Source: Pseudomonas frederiksbergensis (GTDB lineage: Bacteria; Pseudomonadota; Gammaproteobacteria; Pseudomonadales; Pseudomonadaceae). Taken from it: a stretch of 64,000 bases of DNA. The DNA lies in assembly GCF_001952935.1 (NCBI RefSeq), contig NZ_CP018319.1, forward strand, positions 5,414,001 to 5,478,000, in the 5' to 3' direction. Shown piece after piece: positions 1-9,389 of this stretch. The position numbers and the translations under genes are program-made. A model generated the notes under the pieces. The model saw only the letters and a program-made list of their open reading frames with translations. It did not search any database and had not been told where the DNA came from. The first letter of the stretch is position 1. Each line of letters starts with the position of its first letter.

Positions 1-852
1 CTGAGCCTGATCAATCAGGTGCAGAGCCTGGGCAACGAGCCGACGCATTCGGGCCTCAGCGCTGAAGCCAATCATCTGTTTGTCAGCAACTATTCGGTGT
101 CTGAAGATCCGGGCGGCACCCTGGCGGTGTTGCCGGTGGACGCTGATGGCAAGCTCAAGCCCGTGGTGCAGATGAGCAGCCATCCATCGAGCCGGGTCAA
201 TCCTGAACGGCAGATGTCGGCGCACGTGCATTCCACGGTTTCCTCGCCGGACGGCCAGTATGTGTTCTCCAATGACCTGGGCGCCGACAAGGTCTTTGCC
301 TACCGCTTCGACCCCAAGGCCAACCCGGAACTGCCCTTGACCGCGGCTACACCGGCGTCTGTCCAGATGCCACCCGGCAGCGGTCCGCGTCATCTGCTGT
401 TCAGCGCCGATGGCAAGCACGCGTGGCTGACCATGGAAATGAGCGCGCAGGTTGCGGTGTTCGATTACAAGGACGGCCAACTCAAGCAAACGCAGATGGT
501 CGAGTTGGCGACGGGGCAACCCGTTTCGGACAAGGCCGCCGCTGCGCTTCACGCGTCGAGCGATGGCAAGTTTCTCTACGTCAGCAACCGTGGCACCACC
601 AATCAGCTGTTGGTATTCGCCATCGATCCTGTGACCGGGCACCTCAAGGAACTGCAGCGCCGTTCCGTTGAAGGTGATCACCCGCGCGAGTTCAGCCTCG
701 ATCCGAGCGGCAAGTTCGTGTTGATCGCCAATCAGAAAAGCAACCAGATTGTCGTCGTCGAGCGCGATTCAAAGACAGGCTTGCTGGGTAAAACCGTGCA
801 AAAACTGCCAATGGATGCCCCGAGCGACCTCAAGTTTCTGGTGCGTCAATAG
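1..852 (+). CDS. Lactonase-family beta-propeller protein, 5' truncated by the window
   Basis: The reading frame is open from base 1, so the start codon lies outside the window; about 283 residues are visible. Repeated propeller-blade phrases are present, such as SADGKHAW, SSDGKFLYVSNR and DPSGKFVLIANQ, each about 50 residues apart. This is the pattern of the seven-bladed lactonase family (PF10282) that includes 6-phosphogluconolactonase (Pgl). Family members hydrolyse sugar lactones, but many homologues in pseudomonads are exported and of unknown substrate, and the N-terminus that would show a signal peptide is missing. The C-terminal blade ends normally, and a perfect hairpin follows the stop codon. 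Family assignment is firm; substrate is not. Confidence 0.85.
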   Translation: MSLINQVQSLGNEPTHSGLSAEANHLFVSNYSVSEDPGGTLAVLPVDADGKLKPVVQMSSHPSSRVNPERQMSAHVHSTVSSPDGQYVFSNDLGADKVFAYRFDPKANPELPLTAATPASVQMPPGSGPRHLLFSADGKHAWLTMEMSAQVAVFDYKDGQLKQTQMVELATGQPVSDKAAAALHASSDGKFLYVSNRGTTNQLLVFAIDPVTGHLKELQRRSVEGDHPREFSLDPSGKFVLIANQKSNQIVVVERDSKTGLLGKTVQKLPMDAPSDLKFLVRQ

Positions 853-855
853 GCC

Positions 856-890
856 GCAGGCCCCGGTTGATGGGGCCTGCATCCTTCTAT
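856..890 (+). terminator. Hairpin terminator after the lactonase gene
   Basis: A perfect 9-bp inverted repeat, GCAGGCCCC at 856-864 and GGGGCCTGC at 872-880 with a 7-base loop, begins four bases after the stop codon. The tail (ATCCTTCTATT) is only moderately T-rich, so termination may be partial. Confidence 0.7.
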
Positions 891-1007
891 TAATGACGCT
901 GATATCTGCTAATGCTACAAAAGATTTCAAGGTGCCAACCTCGACGGTTAAGTTTGCTTCACGGCCCCACCGGGCAAGCAAGCCAACTGAATCCGAGGAA
1001 CAGCGCC

Positions 1008-1187
1008 ATGAACTTCAATCTCTTCTCCGTAATCGCCGCTTCCGCCATCTCTGCCACCGTTGCGTTGCCAGCCAACGCCAACATTGAAATCAGCGATAAA
1101 AAATCCCACGCCCAAAGCTACACCCAGAAATACCTGCAACAGAGCGCTAACTTTTACGCCGCACTGGATCACAAGACCCAAGCCTGA
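1008..1187 (+). CDS. Small exported protein of unknown function (59 aa)
   Basis: The start ATG at 1008 has GAGGAA at 994-999 as ribosome binding site. The product opens with a hydrophobic signal-like segment (about residues 3-22, ending LPANAN), leaving a mature part of about 36 residues with the phrase HAQSYTQKYLQQSANFYAA. That part is polar and probably helical. No enzyme motif is present. It stands alone between the lactonase terminator and an inverted repeat at 1206-1284. I do not recognise the family; a small periplasmic protein is the simplest reading. The clear binding site and signal-like start support a real gene. Confidence 0.6.
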   Translation: MNFNLFSVIAASAISATVALPANANIEISDKKSHAQSYTQKYLQQSANFYAALDHKTQA

Positions 1188-1205
1188 AAGTTGAACCCTG
1201 CACCC

Positions 1206-1284
1206 TTTATGCAGGAGCGAAGTCACTTGCGCCGATCGAGCTGAAGCTTCGAGAAGCGTGAGTGATGTCGCTCCTGCATAACGC
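1206..1284. repeat. Imperfect inverted repeat (REP-like hairpin)
   Basis: TTATGCAGGAGCGA near 1207-1220 is the reverse complement of TCGCTCCTGCATAA near 1270-1283. The similarity continues inward as TCACT/AGTGA, and a GAAGCTTC palindrome sits in the centre. It directly follows the 59-residue ORF and could end or protect its transcript. I saw no second copy of exactly this sequence in the window. Confidence 0.6.
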
Positions 1285-1393
1285 ATTTACGACAGCATCA
1301 TATTGCTATCAAACTAGTAATTGATATCACGGGGCCATTAGTTTAAATTTGACGCTGATTTTTTGACTCCTTCTCCTGATAAGGATCGACAGC

Positions 1394-1519
1394 ATGGCAA
1401 TGCGTCTGGCCGTGGTTCTTCTGTTTCTCTATTCCACCCCCATTCTTTCGGCTGCCCAGCCCGTTCCATCCGAGCCGGATGCGGCCCGCGAGCGCCTGAT
1501 GAGTTTTATTGAAGACTGA
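1394..1519 (+). CDS. Very small exported protein of unknown function (41 aa)
   Basis: ATG at 1394 follows AAGGA (1381-1385) by eight bases. The product has a basic start, a hydrophobic core (AVVLLFLYSTPIL) and an SAAQ cleavage-like site near residue 21, leaving only about 20 residues (PVPSEPDAARERLMSFIED) after cleavage. It is either a tiny secreted peptide or a membrane-held small protein. The upstream DNA is AT-rich (ATTGATATCACGG near 1320), as expected of a promoter region. No family is recognised. Confidence rests on the binding site and the signal-like composition only. Confidence 0.5.
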   Translation: MAMRLAVVLLFLYSTPILSAAQPVPSEPDAARERLMSFIED

Positions 1520-1634
1520 GATAGTTTGGTTTAATGATTAACGAAGCTGATGGTTACTATGGATAACCCTGAGTGGTTATCACCGCTTTCTTGATCGATT
1601 CTGTGGGCATCGAAACATGCCTGCGGAGAACATC

Positions 1635-1847
1635 ATGGTCAGCGCAATCATCACTTCTGCCAAACACGGCGCCTACCTAGCTATCGCTCTTTATGTGATC
1701 CTGGTGCTGCTTGTCAGCCTTTCGCCTCAATCGCGTCAACCGCTTGAAGCGCCAGTTCAAGTCGCGCATCCCGGCATCCAGTTTGAACACCGTTCGCAAA
1801 CTGCGATGGTCGATCAAGCTGAACTCGGGGGAGTCGCCGGGGAATGA
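1635..1847 (+). CDS. Small single-helix membrane protein of unknown function (70 aa)
   Basis: An ATG also exists at 1617, but the one at 1635 has GGAGA five bases upstream, so it is preferred. One strong transmembrane segment (about residues 13-31, AYLAIALYVILVLLVSLS) is followed by a polar tail of about 40 residues. The stop codon overlaps the next start as ATGA (1844-1847), which suggests translational coupling to the following ORF. No known family is recognised. The two ORFs together look like a small two-protein membrane unit. Confidence 0.5.
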   Translation: MVSAIITSAKHGAYLAIALYVILVLLVSLSPQSRQPLEAPVQVAHPGIQFEHRSQTAMVDQAELGGVAGE

Positions 1848-2101
1848 AAGGGCACAGACTTTGGGTCATCGCCTTCCTGGCGTTCATGACCAATGGATCT
1901 TCCTTGCTGGGGATCGGACAGGGCTCAGCGGGGTCGGTGGCACGGACTATCGAAGCCAATCACAACCTTGCTCGTAACATTGAAACCGCGAAGGCCCTGG
2001 GTCTGCTGACCGGCAATCCGCCAATCGAACGCCAGAACGATTTCTTCGGGCCGTTCCAGGTCGATTGCTCGGCGTTGCAGATGTGCTCGGTATTGGCGTG
2101 A
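1844..2101 (+). CDS. Small protein with N-terminal hydrophobic segment, unknown function (85 aa)
   Basis: The start overlaps the stop of the preceding small membrane ORF (ATGA), and its own ribosome binding site is weak, so coupled translation is likely. Residues 6-25 are hydrophobic (LWVIAFLAFMTNGSSLLGIG), consistent with a signal peptide or anchor. The rest is polar, with two cysteines near the C-terminus (VDCSALQMCSVLA) that could form a disulfide in the periplasm. The end converges with the glutathione transferase gene 22 bases away. Function unknown; reality of the gene is moderately supported. Confidence 0.45.
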   Translation: MKGHRLWVIAFLAFMTNGSSLLGIGQGSAGSVARTIEANHNLARNIETAKALGLLTGNPPIERQNDFFGPFQVDCSALQMCSVLA

Positions 2102-2123
2102 ATCCCAGCAGCGCAATGGACCG

Positions 2124-2720
2124 CTACTTTGCCATTACGCCGATGAACAGCTCCGACTCCAGAAACCGCTGCAACCAGGCCTGCAAACGGTGATAGGACG
2201 ATTGCCCGAACCACTCGCGATCCACATGGGCGAATTGCCGCACGAACGGCATCAGCGCCACATCCGCCAGGCTCGGATGCTCGGCCAGTAAGTAGTCGCG
2301 TCCCTCCAGCAACTCATCGAGCCTGCGCAAAAACACCTCGCCTTCGGCTCGATAAACCGTCATCGGCTGCTCGGGGAATCGGTCGGCGTACTTGTAGCGA
2401 TTCAGGTGAACCTTGAACACCTGATCGTTTTCTTCGATCAACCCGGCGATGAGATGCTGTCCAACAGGATCATCCTTGAGCAACCAATCCTGCGGATCGT
2501 TCTGCGCCAAGGCCCAGTGCATGATCGCCAGGCTTTCATCGATCATCTGACCGTCGACGCTCAACACCGGCACCGTGCCTTTGCTCGACAGTGCGAGCAT
2601 TTCGGCAGGTTTGGCCTTCAGGCTGACCTCGACAATGTTCACCGCAACCCCGGCGTAGCGCAGGGCCATGCGCGCCCGCATCGCGTAGGGGCAGCGGCGG
2701 AAGGAATACAGCGTATTCAT
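2124..2720 (-). CDS. Glutathione S-transferase family protein
   Basis: A 198-residue protein with an N-terminal thioredoxin-like domain. The active-site region is YSFRRCPYAMRAR near residues 5-17, a CPYA motif close to the CPYC of glutaredoxin 2, and the cis-proline phrase is GTVPVL near residue 49. This is followed by DESLAIMHW, the usual GSH gamma-glutamyl contact, and an all-helical C-terminal domain. It would act in the cytoplasm on glutathione conjugates or mixed disulfides; the substrate cannot be told. The start ATG overlaps the sbcC stop as ATGA, so it is the last gene of the sbcD-sbcC transcription unit. A role with DNA repair is not implied by its fold. Confidence 0.9.
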   Translation of the reverse strand: MNTLYSFRRCPYAMRARMALRYAGVAVNIVEVSLKAKPAEMLALSSKGTVPVLSVDGQMIDESLAIMHWALAQNDPQDWLLKDDPVGQHLIAGLIEENDQVFKVHLNRYKYADRFPEQPMTVYRAEGEVFLRRLDELLEGRDYLLAEHPSLADVALMPFVRQFAHVDREWFGQSSYHRLQAWLQRFLESELFIGVMAK

Positions 2721-5700
2721 TTCACCTCCAGCGTACTCAGGCCGTTGCCCTGACGGCGGACCTGAATCTGCACCGGAATCCGTTCATGCATTTCCTGAAC
2801 GTGTGAAATCACCGCGACTTTTCGTCCCTGCGCTTGCAAGCCGTCGAGCGCATCCATGGCCAGTTGCAGGGATTCCGGATCGAGGCTGCCGAAGCCTTCG
2901 TCGATGAACAACGATTCGATTTTCAGCGTGCTCGATGCCATTGATGCCAGGCCCAAGGCCAGGGCCAGCGACACCAGGAACGTCTCGCCGCCGGACAACG
3001 AATGCACCGAACGCAGTTCATCACCCATCTCGGTGTCCATTACCAGCAACCCGAGCATGCTGCCACCACGTTTGAGGCGATAGCGCCGCACCAGTTGCCG
3101 CAACTGAACGTTGGCGTGATGCACCAGCAGGTCGAGGTTGTAGGCCTGGGCGATCTTGCGGAAGGTGTCGCCCGTGGCCGAACCGATCAGTGCATTCAAA
3201 CGTGCCCAGCGCTGGTATTCGGTGTAGGCGTCGGCGATCTGCTGCGCGAGGGCCTGATTGGCGTTTTGCCGGCGCTGGTCCTCGGCCTGTTCGGCACGCA
3301 GTTCGGCGCAACGGTGTTCGCTGGCGGTGAACAGATTTTGCAGCTCGACAAGCGCTGTCGCCAGTTGTTCGGCGTCGAGATTGCTGTTGTGCTGCGCCTG
3401 GTGATTGAGCAGGCGCTGATCGCGTTCCTGCAACAGGACTTTGGTCTGTTCGATGGCTTTTTCGCTTTGCTGCAATTGCTGGCGCAGTTCGCTGACCTGC
3501 TGGTCGTCGACACTCAGCAGAGCTTCCAGGCCACCGTCATCCAGTTCCGGATGCAAAGCGCGCCAGTCGGCGATCTTGCCGCTCAGCTCGCGATCTTCAG
3601 CTTCCAGTGCCTGCGCGCGTTCCTGCTGGGCCTTGAGTTCGGCCCCCAGCTGCACCAGGCGCGTACGCACGGCTTGCAGTTCCTGATTGGCGGTCGCCTC
3701 GGCATTGCGCGCCTGTTCGACGGCTTGATCCAGTTGCTGCTGCCACTGCTCGGCGCTGTTGTGTTCGCCGAGCAATTGCGTGAGTTTTTGTTGGCAGGCC
3801 TGTTGCTGGTCGGCGAGGGCGGTGAACTGCTGGTGGGCGGTTTCCAACTGTTGGAGGCGAGTGAGTTGGCGGTCCTGTACTTTCTCCAGCGTCTGCTGCC
3901 GTTGTTGCTGTTCGCCCAGTTCATCGCGTTGCTGATCGAGTTGCTCCAGGCGCTGGCTGATCTGCTGGTCCAACTGCATGAAGGTCGCGGCCGGTTCGTT
4001 GCGCAGCGCTTGCAGCGTATCGGCCGGGAGCAGGGTGCTGAACGCCGTCAATTCCTCGTCCAGACGCTGGCGATCGCTGCTCAACTCACGTTGCTGGTTG
4101 GCCAGGTGTTGGGCTGCTTGCTGGCTCGCCGCTTCAGCGCTACGCAGTTGCTGTTGAAGGCGCGCGGCGTCTTGCTGCAGGGTGAGCAGGGCGGTTTGCC
4201 GTTGTTCGTCCTGAGTGATGCTCTGGTTTAGCTGACTGCTTTGTTGCGTCAGCCAGGCATCGCGTTTGAGCGCATCCTGCGTGAGCAGCTGCGCAGCTAA
4301 CGGATGTGCTTCAAGGCTCGGCGCCAGGCTCTGTTGCTGGGTCGCGAGGTGTTCTTGTTGTTGCAGCAACTCCTTTTGCTGGGCAATCACGCCGCCCACT
4401 TCAGCACGCAGGTCAGTGAGCTGTTCTTTCAGCAGGTCGACGGCTTTCTGGGCGTTGGCCTGTTCGCTTTCATCATGCCGGCCAAGGCTCTGCAGCAGGG
4501 CTTCGGGCTGATGATAAGGATGGTCGGGGCTGCCGCAGACCGGGCACGGCTGATTGTCCTGCAGTTGCTCGCGCAGTTCTTCGACGCTGGCGCTGCGAGC
4601 CAGGCGCTGGCGTTCCAGCAGTTCGCGGGTGACGATCAGGGTCTGTTCGGCGACGAGCAATTCGCTCTTGGCTTTCACACCCTCCTGGGTCAGACGTTCT
4701 CGTTCTTGCTGAGCGATCATCTGACGCTGCTGGAGCTCGGACGCGCGCTTGTCCAGTTCCTGCTGACTGGCCCACAGGCGCGTCAGCTCTTCAAAGGCCC
4801 GCTGCTGCTTGCGGTTATCTTGCAACAGACTCCCGAGAATCTGGATCTGCTCGGCCACCGCTTCCGGTTCGGCGCCGGCCTCCTTGTACAGCACTTCAAG
4901 GTTCTGGCGCTGAGTGGACAGGTCCTCGGCAGCGCGAGCGGCGCTTTGTTCCAGGGCGGCCAGCTCGGCCTGGCCCTTGTTCAGGCGATTGCCGATCAGC
5001 ATCAGCTGTTGCAGGCGATCACGGTATGCGTTCCAGGCATCGCTCAAGGGCGCCAGAGGGGTGCTTTGCTCAAGCTCCCCGGCAATCCGCTGCAAACGCT
5101 CGGCGACCTGTTTCTGTTGGTCGAGCAAGCCTTGGATCGTGTTTTGGCCCTGAGTGCAGGCCAGTTCCGCCTGCTGCTTGAGGTCGGCACTGCGGCTGGC
5201 ATCCTTGACCAGGCGGGCGAGGGTGCTTTGCTCTTCGAAGGCCTGACGCAGCAGCGGAGCGCTTGAGGTGTGTTGGCTTTGGGCCTCGACGAGTGCGGTC
5301 TGCGCAGTGCTGAGGCTGTGTTCGAGTTGCGTCTGGCGCTCGTTCAGCTCGGCTTGCTGTTGAGTGTGTTGCTGAATTTGCGCGGCCAGCGGTGTGAGCT
5401 GGGCGGTGAGTTCGGTCTTGCGGGCGAACTGGTGCCGTTGCGGGGCCAGTTGCTCCAGGCGAGTCAGCTTCAAACGTTCGCCGGCCAAACCTTCCCAGTG
5501 CTGCCGAGCCGATTGCAGCTGCTCGGTGGCGCTCTGTTGTTCGTCCTGCAACTGACGTAAATCCCTGAGCCAGGTGTGTTGCAGCTCCAATTGCTTGAGT
5601 TGCGCTTGCTGGGTCTTGAGTTGTTGCTGAGCCTCGTTGAAGCGTTCATCGAGTTCCGCACGTGCCTCCGGCGACAACGGCGTCACACCGGTGGCCTGGT

Positions 5701-6358
5701 CCTGCAACAGTTTGTGGGTGTCGCGAGCCTCTTTGGTTTTGTCGAACGCCCGGCGACCGAGGCGCGTATACAGCGCGGTGTCGGTGAGTTTTTCCAGCAG
5801 TTCGCTACGTTCGTTGTCGTTAGCCTTGAGGAACGCACTGAATTCGCTTTGAGCCAACAGCACCGCACGGGTGAATTGCTCAAAGTTCAGGCCCAGTACA
5901 GATTCGAGCTGGGTTTTGAATTCAACTTTCTGACTGGCCAGCAGTTGATCCAGATCGATGTCGCGCAAGCTCTGGCGGCTGGCTTGCAACTTGCCGCCAG
6001 CCTTCTCGCGGGCGCGATTTGCTTCCCAGCGAGCGCGGTAGCGACGGCCATCGATGCCAACGAAATCGACTTCGGCATACCCTTCACCTGTGCCACGACG
6101 CAGCAACGTGCGCGGGTCGCCGGTGCTGATCTCGCCGTCGGCGTCTGGGGCTTTGGCAGACACCTGGGCATTGCTGAGCCGAGGTACAGCACCGAACAGC
6201 GCCAGGCACAAAGCGTCGAGCAAGGTGCTTTTACCGGCGCCGGTCGGCCCGGTGATCGCGAACAGACCGGCGCTGGCCAACGGCTCAGCGGTAAAGTCGA
6301 TTTCAAACGGCCCGGCCAGTGAGGCGAGGTTTTTCAGGCGGATCGCGAGGATCTTCAT
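2717..6358 (-). CDS. sbcC: Exonuclease subunit SbcC
   Basis: A 1213-residue SMC/Rad50-type ATPase, partner of SbcD in the complex that cleaves DNA hairpins and protein-blocked ends. Visible parts in order: Walker A GPTGAGKS at residues 37-44; a long Gln/Leu/Glu-rich coiled coil; the zinc-hook CPVC near residue 605 at the coil apex; a returning coiled coil; the signature LSGGE near 1122; and Walker B LFIDEGFGSLD near 1150. The start overlaps the sbcD stop (ATGA at 6355-6358), so translation is coupled and subunits are made together. Length is somewhat above the E. coli protein (about 1050), the excess lying in the coils. Long antisense frames here are shadows of the coiled-coil composition. 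Confidence 0.97.
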   Translation of the reverse strand: MKILAIRLKNLASLAGPFEIDFTAEPLASAGLFAITGPTGAGKSTLLDALCLALFGAVPRLSNAQVSAKAPDADGEISTGDPRTLLRRGTGEGYAEVDFVGIDGRRYRARWEANRAREKAGGKLQASRQSLRDIDLDQLLASQKVEFKTQLESVLGLNFEQFTRAVLLAQSEFSAFLKANDNERSELLEKLTDTALYTRLGRRAFDKTKEARDTHKLLQDQATGVTPLSPEARAELDERFNEAQQQLKTQQAQLKQLELQHTWLRDLRQLQDEQQSATEQLQSARQHWEGLAGERLKLTRLEQLAPQRHQFARKTELTAQLTPLAAQIQQHTQQQAELNERQTQLEHSLSTAQTALVEAQSQHTSSAPLLRQAFEEQSTLARLVKDASRSADLKQQAELACTQGQNTIQGLLDQQKQVAERLQRIAGELEQSTPLAPLSDAWNAYRDRLQQLMLIGNRLNKGQAELAALEQSAARAAEDLSTQRQNLEVLYKEAGAEPEAVAEQIQILGSLLQDNRKQQRAFEELTRLWASQQELDKRASELQQRQMIAQQERERLTQEGVKAKSELLVAEQTLIVTRELLERQRLARSASVEELREQLQDNQPCPVCGSPDHPYHQPEALLQSLGRHDESEQANAQKAVDLLKEQLTDLRAEVGGVIAQQKELLQQQEHLATQQQSLAPSLEAHPLAAQLLTQDALKRDAWLTQQSSQLNQSITQDEQRQTALLTLQQDAARLQQQLRSAEAASQQAAQHLANQQRELSSDRQRLDEELTAFSTLLPADTLQALRNEPAATFMQLDQQISQRLEQLDQQRDELGEQQQRQQTLEKVQDRQLTRLQQLETAHQQFTALADQQQACQQKLTQLLGEHNSAEQWQQQLDQAVEQARNAEATANQELQAVRTRLVQLGAELKAQQERAQALEAEDRELSGKIADWRALHPELDDGGLEALLSVDDQQVSELRQQLQQSEKAIEQTKVLLQERDQRLLNHQAQHNSNLDAEQLATALVELQNLFTASEHRCAELRAEQAEDQRRQNANQALAQQIADAYTEYQRWARLNALIGSATGDTFRKIAQAYNLDLLVHHANVQLRQLVRRYRLKRGGSMLGLLVMDTEMGDELRSVHSLSGGETFLVSLALALGLASMASSTLKIESLFIDEGFGSLDPESLQLAMDALDGLQAQGRKVAVISHVQEMHERIPVQIQVRRQGNGLSTLEVK

Positions 6359-7599
6359 GGTTGTTCGCTCTCCATCTGCACGTCTTGCAATAGCTCGGCG
6401 AAGTCCTTGAGGGTTTGCTCGTCGACCTCGCTGCCGTAGTTGTCCTGCCAGGCGCGGCTGAACAATTCCTGAGGTGAGAGCTGGTCGAGCTCGATCAAGG
6501 TCGCGCCGTCATCCACGCCATCGCGGCTGCCGTTGCCGGCGTATTCAGCGGCGATCCGCACCAGGCGCACGGCTTTGCCTTGCAGGGCGGTTTCCACTTG
6601 ATATCGCAAGTCCGGTTGCGGCTCATCGAGACGCACCCGAACTTCCAGCCAAGGCTGGCGCTGGATATCGGCCAGCAGGTCGATGTTCGGCAAATCGGCC
6701 AGTTGCAGCAGGATTTCCGCCAATGGCGCGGGACCGATGCGTTGCAGATTCACCGCCCGGGGGATCAGTTTGGGTTCGACGCTGACCAGGGTTTCGCCTT
6801 TCAGTGTGATGTCGAGAATCTGGTGCTGATAGCCGATCTCGGAAAACGACAACGGAATTGGCGAACCGCTGTAGCGGATGCGCTCTTCACCATTGACCTT
6901 CTGCGGCTTGTGCAAGTGACCGAGGGCGACGTAACTGATGCTCGGCCCGAACAGGCTGGCGGGCAACGCTTCCGCGTTACCGATGATCAGGCTGCGCTCG
7001 GAATCTTCCGACACCGAACCGCCGGCCATGTGCGCGTGGCTGATGGCGATCAGCGCCTGGCCCGGTTTGCGCTTGGCATTGGCGGCTTCGATCAGCCATT
7101 CGTGAACCTGACCGATACCGCGCAGGTAGTTGTCGCCCAAATGCGCGCCAGTCACTTCGGCGGGGCGCAGGAACGGCAGCGCCAGGCACCAGGCGACGGT
7201 TTTGCCCTTGGCATCCGGCAATGGCAGCAACAGGCGCTCGGCGTCGAGTTGGCCGTCATCCAGCCACAGCACACGGCCCAAAGCATGGGTGCGCAAACGG
7301 CGCATCAACGGCGCGGGCAGTTCGATCCGCGAGCCGGAATCGTGGTTGCCGGCGATCATCACGATGGTCAGCTTCGGCTGTTGTTCATGGGCGCTGACGA
7401 TGAAATCGTAGAGGCGTTCCTGGGCTTTGACCGGCGGATTGACGGTGTCGAAGATATCGCCAGCGATCAGCAGCACGTCTGGCTGGTCCAGCTTCAGCTG
7501 GCGCAGCAGCCATTCGAGAAAGCAGGCGTGTTCGAAATCGCGTTCCTGGCCGTGCAGGTTTTGCCCAAGGTGCCAGTCGGAGGTGTGAAACAGACGCAA
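6355..7599 (-). CDS. sbcD: Exonuclease subunit SbcD
   Basis: A 414-residue Mre11-type calcineurin-like phosphoesterase. The metal-binding motifs are in order: D8 and H10 (SDWHLGQ), GDIFD around residue 48, GNHDS at 84-88, then HAHM and GHLHKP further on. With SbcC it forms the Mn-dependent nuclease that opens hairpins and resects blocked DNA ends. The start at 7599 is a TTG, chosen because it gives the family's MRLFHTSDWHLGQ start and because GGAG lies seven bases upstream on the minus strand. It heads the sbcD-sbcC-GST unit, transcribed away from the ABC-F gene at 7801. Confidence 0.97.
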   Translation of the reverse strand: MRLFHTSDWHLGQNLHGQERDFEHACFLEWLLRQLKLDQPDVLLIAGDIFDTVNPPVKAQERLYDFIVSAHEQQPKLTIVMIAGNHDSGSRIELPAPLMRRLRTHALGRVLWLDDGQLDAERLLLPLPDAKGKTVAWCLALPFLRPAEVTGAHLGDNYLRGIGQVHEWLIEAANAKRKPGQALIAISHAHMAGGSVSEDSERSLIIGNAEALPASLFGPSISYVALGHLHKPQKVNGEERIRYSGSPIPLSFSEIGYQHQILDITLKGETLVSVEPKLIPRAVNLQRIGPAPLAEILLQLADLPNIDLLADIQRQPWLEVRVRLDEPQPDLRYQVETALQGKAVRLVRIAAEYAGNGSRDGVDDGATLIELDQLSPQELFSRAWQDNYGSEVDEQTLKDFAELLQDVQMESEQP

Positions 7600-7800
7600 G
7601 GTGAACTCCGTAGGAAATAAGGTGATGGCCGCGAAGAAAATGATGGCGGCTAAAGGGGAGGGAGTTTACTGGCAAAAGACCGGGGATGCTGAATGCCTTG
7701 AAAGATTGCCGGTCGATTGGGTGGAGCAGCTTCAGTATGGTAGAGGGCAGTCGAACGCTGTTGCGCAGCATCAGGGAGTTTTAATGTTTAAGGAGGCGTC

Positions 7801-9383
7801 ATGACCCAACGGTTACTTCAACTTGATCAATTGTCGTTCAACCTGCCCGACGGGCGCGTTCTGTTCGATCACTTGAACCACACCTTCAGTACCAGGGCCA
7901 CTGGCATCGTGGGCGCCAATGGTTGTGGCAAGTCCTTGCTTGGCCGGCTCCTGACGGGGGAGCAACTGCCCACCAGCGGCATCGTCCGTCGCGAAGGTCG
8001 GGTTTACGCCGTGGCGCAGTTACTGGAACCCGAGCGCTATCCCAGCGTTGCCGCGCTGGCCGGTGTCGCCCCTGTTCTGGCGGCGCTGGAGCGCATTGCT
8101 CAGGGCAGCGTCGACGATGAGGATCATGCGCTGGCGGTCGATCAATGGGATTGCGCCACACGCCTTGAGGCGGAACTGCAGCAGATCGGCCTGGGGCATT
8201 TGAATGCCGACGCGCGCACCGATGCACTCAGTGGTGGCGAACGGCAACGGGTGGCGCTGTTGGGGCATGGTTGTCCAGAGCCGACTGGCTCATTCTGGAT
8301 GAGCCCAGTAATCACCTGGATATTGATCAGCAACACAAGTTATCGCAGCAGATCGATCGCTGGCCCAACGGCCTGGTGTTGATCAGTCACGACCGGGGCC
8401 TTCTGGAGCACGTGAACGAAATTGTCGAGCTTTCGCCCTTGGGGCTGGCGGTTTATGGCGGTAACTACAGTCAGTATGCGGCGGCACGTGAGCAGGAACA
8501 GCAGTCGTTCCAGTCGGCATTGCAAGGGGAACGGGCGCAGGCCAAGCGTGAGCAACGTGAGATGGCCGTGCAGATGGAGCGTCAGCAACGGCGTAATGCG
8601 CGCGGTGACCGTCAGGCCCGTGACGGCAATCAGACCAAGCTGATCACCAACGCCCAGAAAGAACGCAGTGAAAACAGTCAGGGAAAATTGCGCCTCAATC
8701 AACAGGTGGCCCGGGAGCAGCAACAACAACGGATCGCCGAGGCCCGTGCGCGGTGTGCGCCCGACATTCAACGCATGATGCTGTCTCCGGAAAGCGTAGT
8801 GCCCAATGGCAAGCTGATTGTGCAGCTCAACGACGTCATGCTTCCGTTTGGTTACGCGGCGCCGGTCAATCTGACGCTGACGGGGCCTATGCGCATGGCA
8901 ATCCTGGGCGTCAACGGCAGCGGCAAGTCGACGTTGTTGCGAGTGATTGCCGGCCAACTGCCGGTGCGCGAAGGCGAACTCATCCGCAGTTGCCATGTTG
9001 GCTGGCTGGATCAACACGCCGGATTGCAGTACCCCGAACGCACGGCGGTGCAATGGCTCAACGAGAGTAATCCGGAGCTGCCGGAAGCCGAGGCGCGGAC
9101 CCGGTTGGCGCAGATGGGCATTGATGCGGATCGTGCGACGCTCAAGACCTGTCAGTTGAGCGGCGGCGAACGCCTGAAAATAGCCCTGGCTGCGCAGTTA
9201 TATGCACAGCGGCCACCGCAATTGCTGTTACTGGACGAACCGGACAACCATTTGGACTTGCCCAGTAAAATTGCGCTGGAGCAGATGCTCAATCAGTACC
9301 AAGGGGCATTGATTGTGGTGTCCCACGACAGCGCTTTTTTACAGGCTATTCATCTGGATGCCGAGTTCCATCTCGACAGCTAG
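7801..9383 (+). pseudogene. ABC-F ATPase interrupted by a one-base frameshift
   Basis: Two overlapping frames (7801-8382 and 8271-9383) together give one complete ABC-F protein of about 527 residues. ABC-F proteins are soluble paired ATPases that act on the ribosome (EttA, Uup, YheS and antibiotic-protection types). The first half shows Walker A GANGCGKS at 38-45 and signature LSGGERQRVALLG near 143-155. The frame is then lost, and the second frame resumes with AWLSRADWLILDEPSNHLD (Walker B). A charged linker rich in Gln and Arg follows, then the second ATPase domain with GVNGSGKS near 369, LSGGERLKIALA near 452 and LLLLDEPDNHLD. Restoring one G in the GGGG run at 8262-8265 would rejoin the frames exactly. 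A strong AGGAGG at 7791-7796 precedes the start. It is either a recent loss-of-function change or a sequencing error. Confidence 0.85.
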
Positions 9384-9389
9384 GGACAG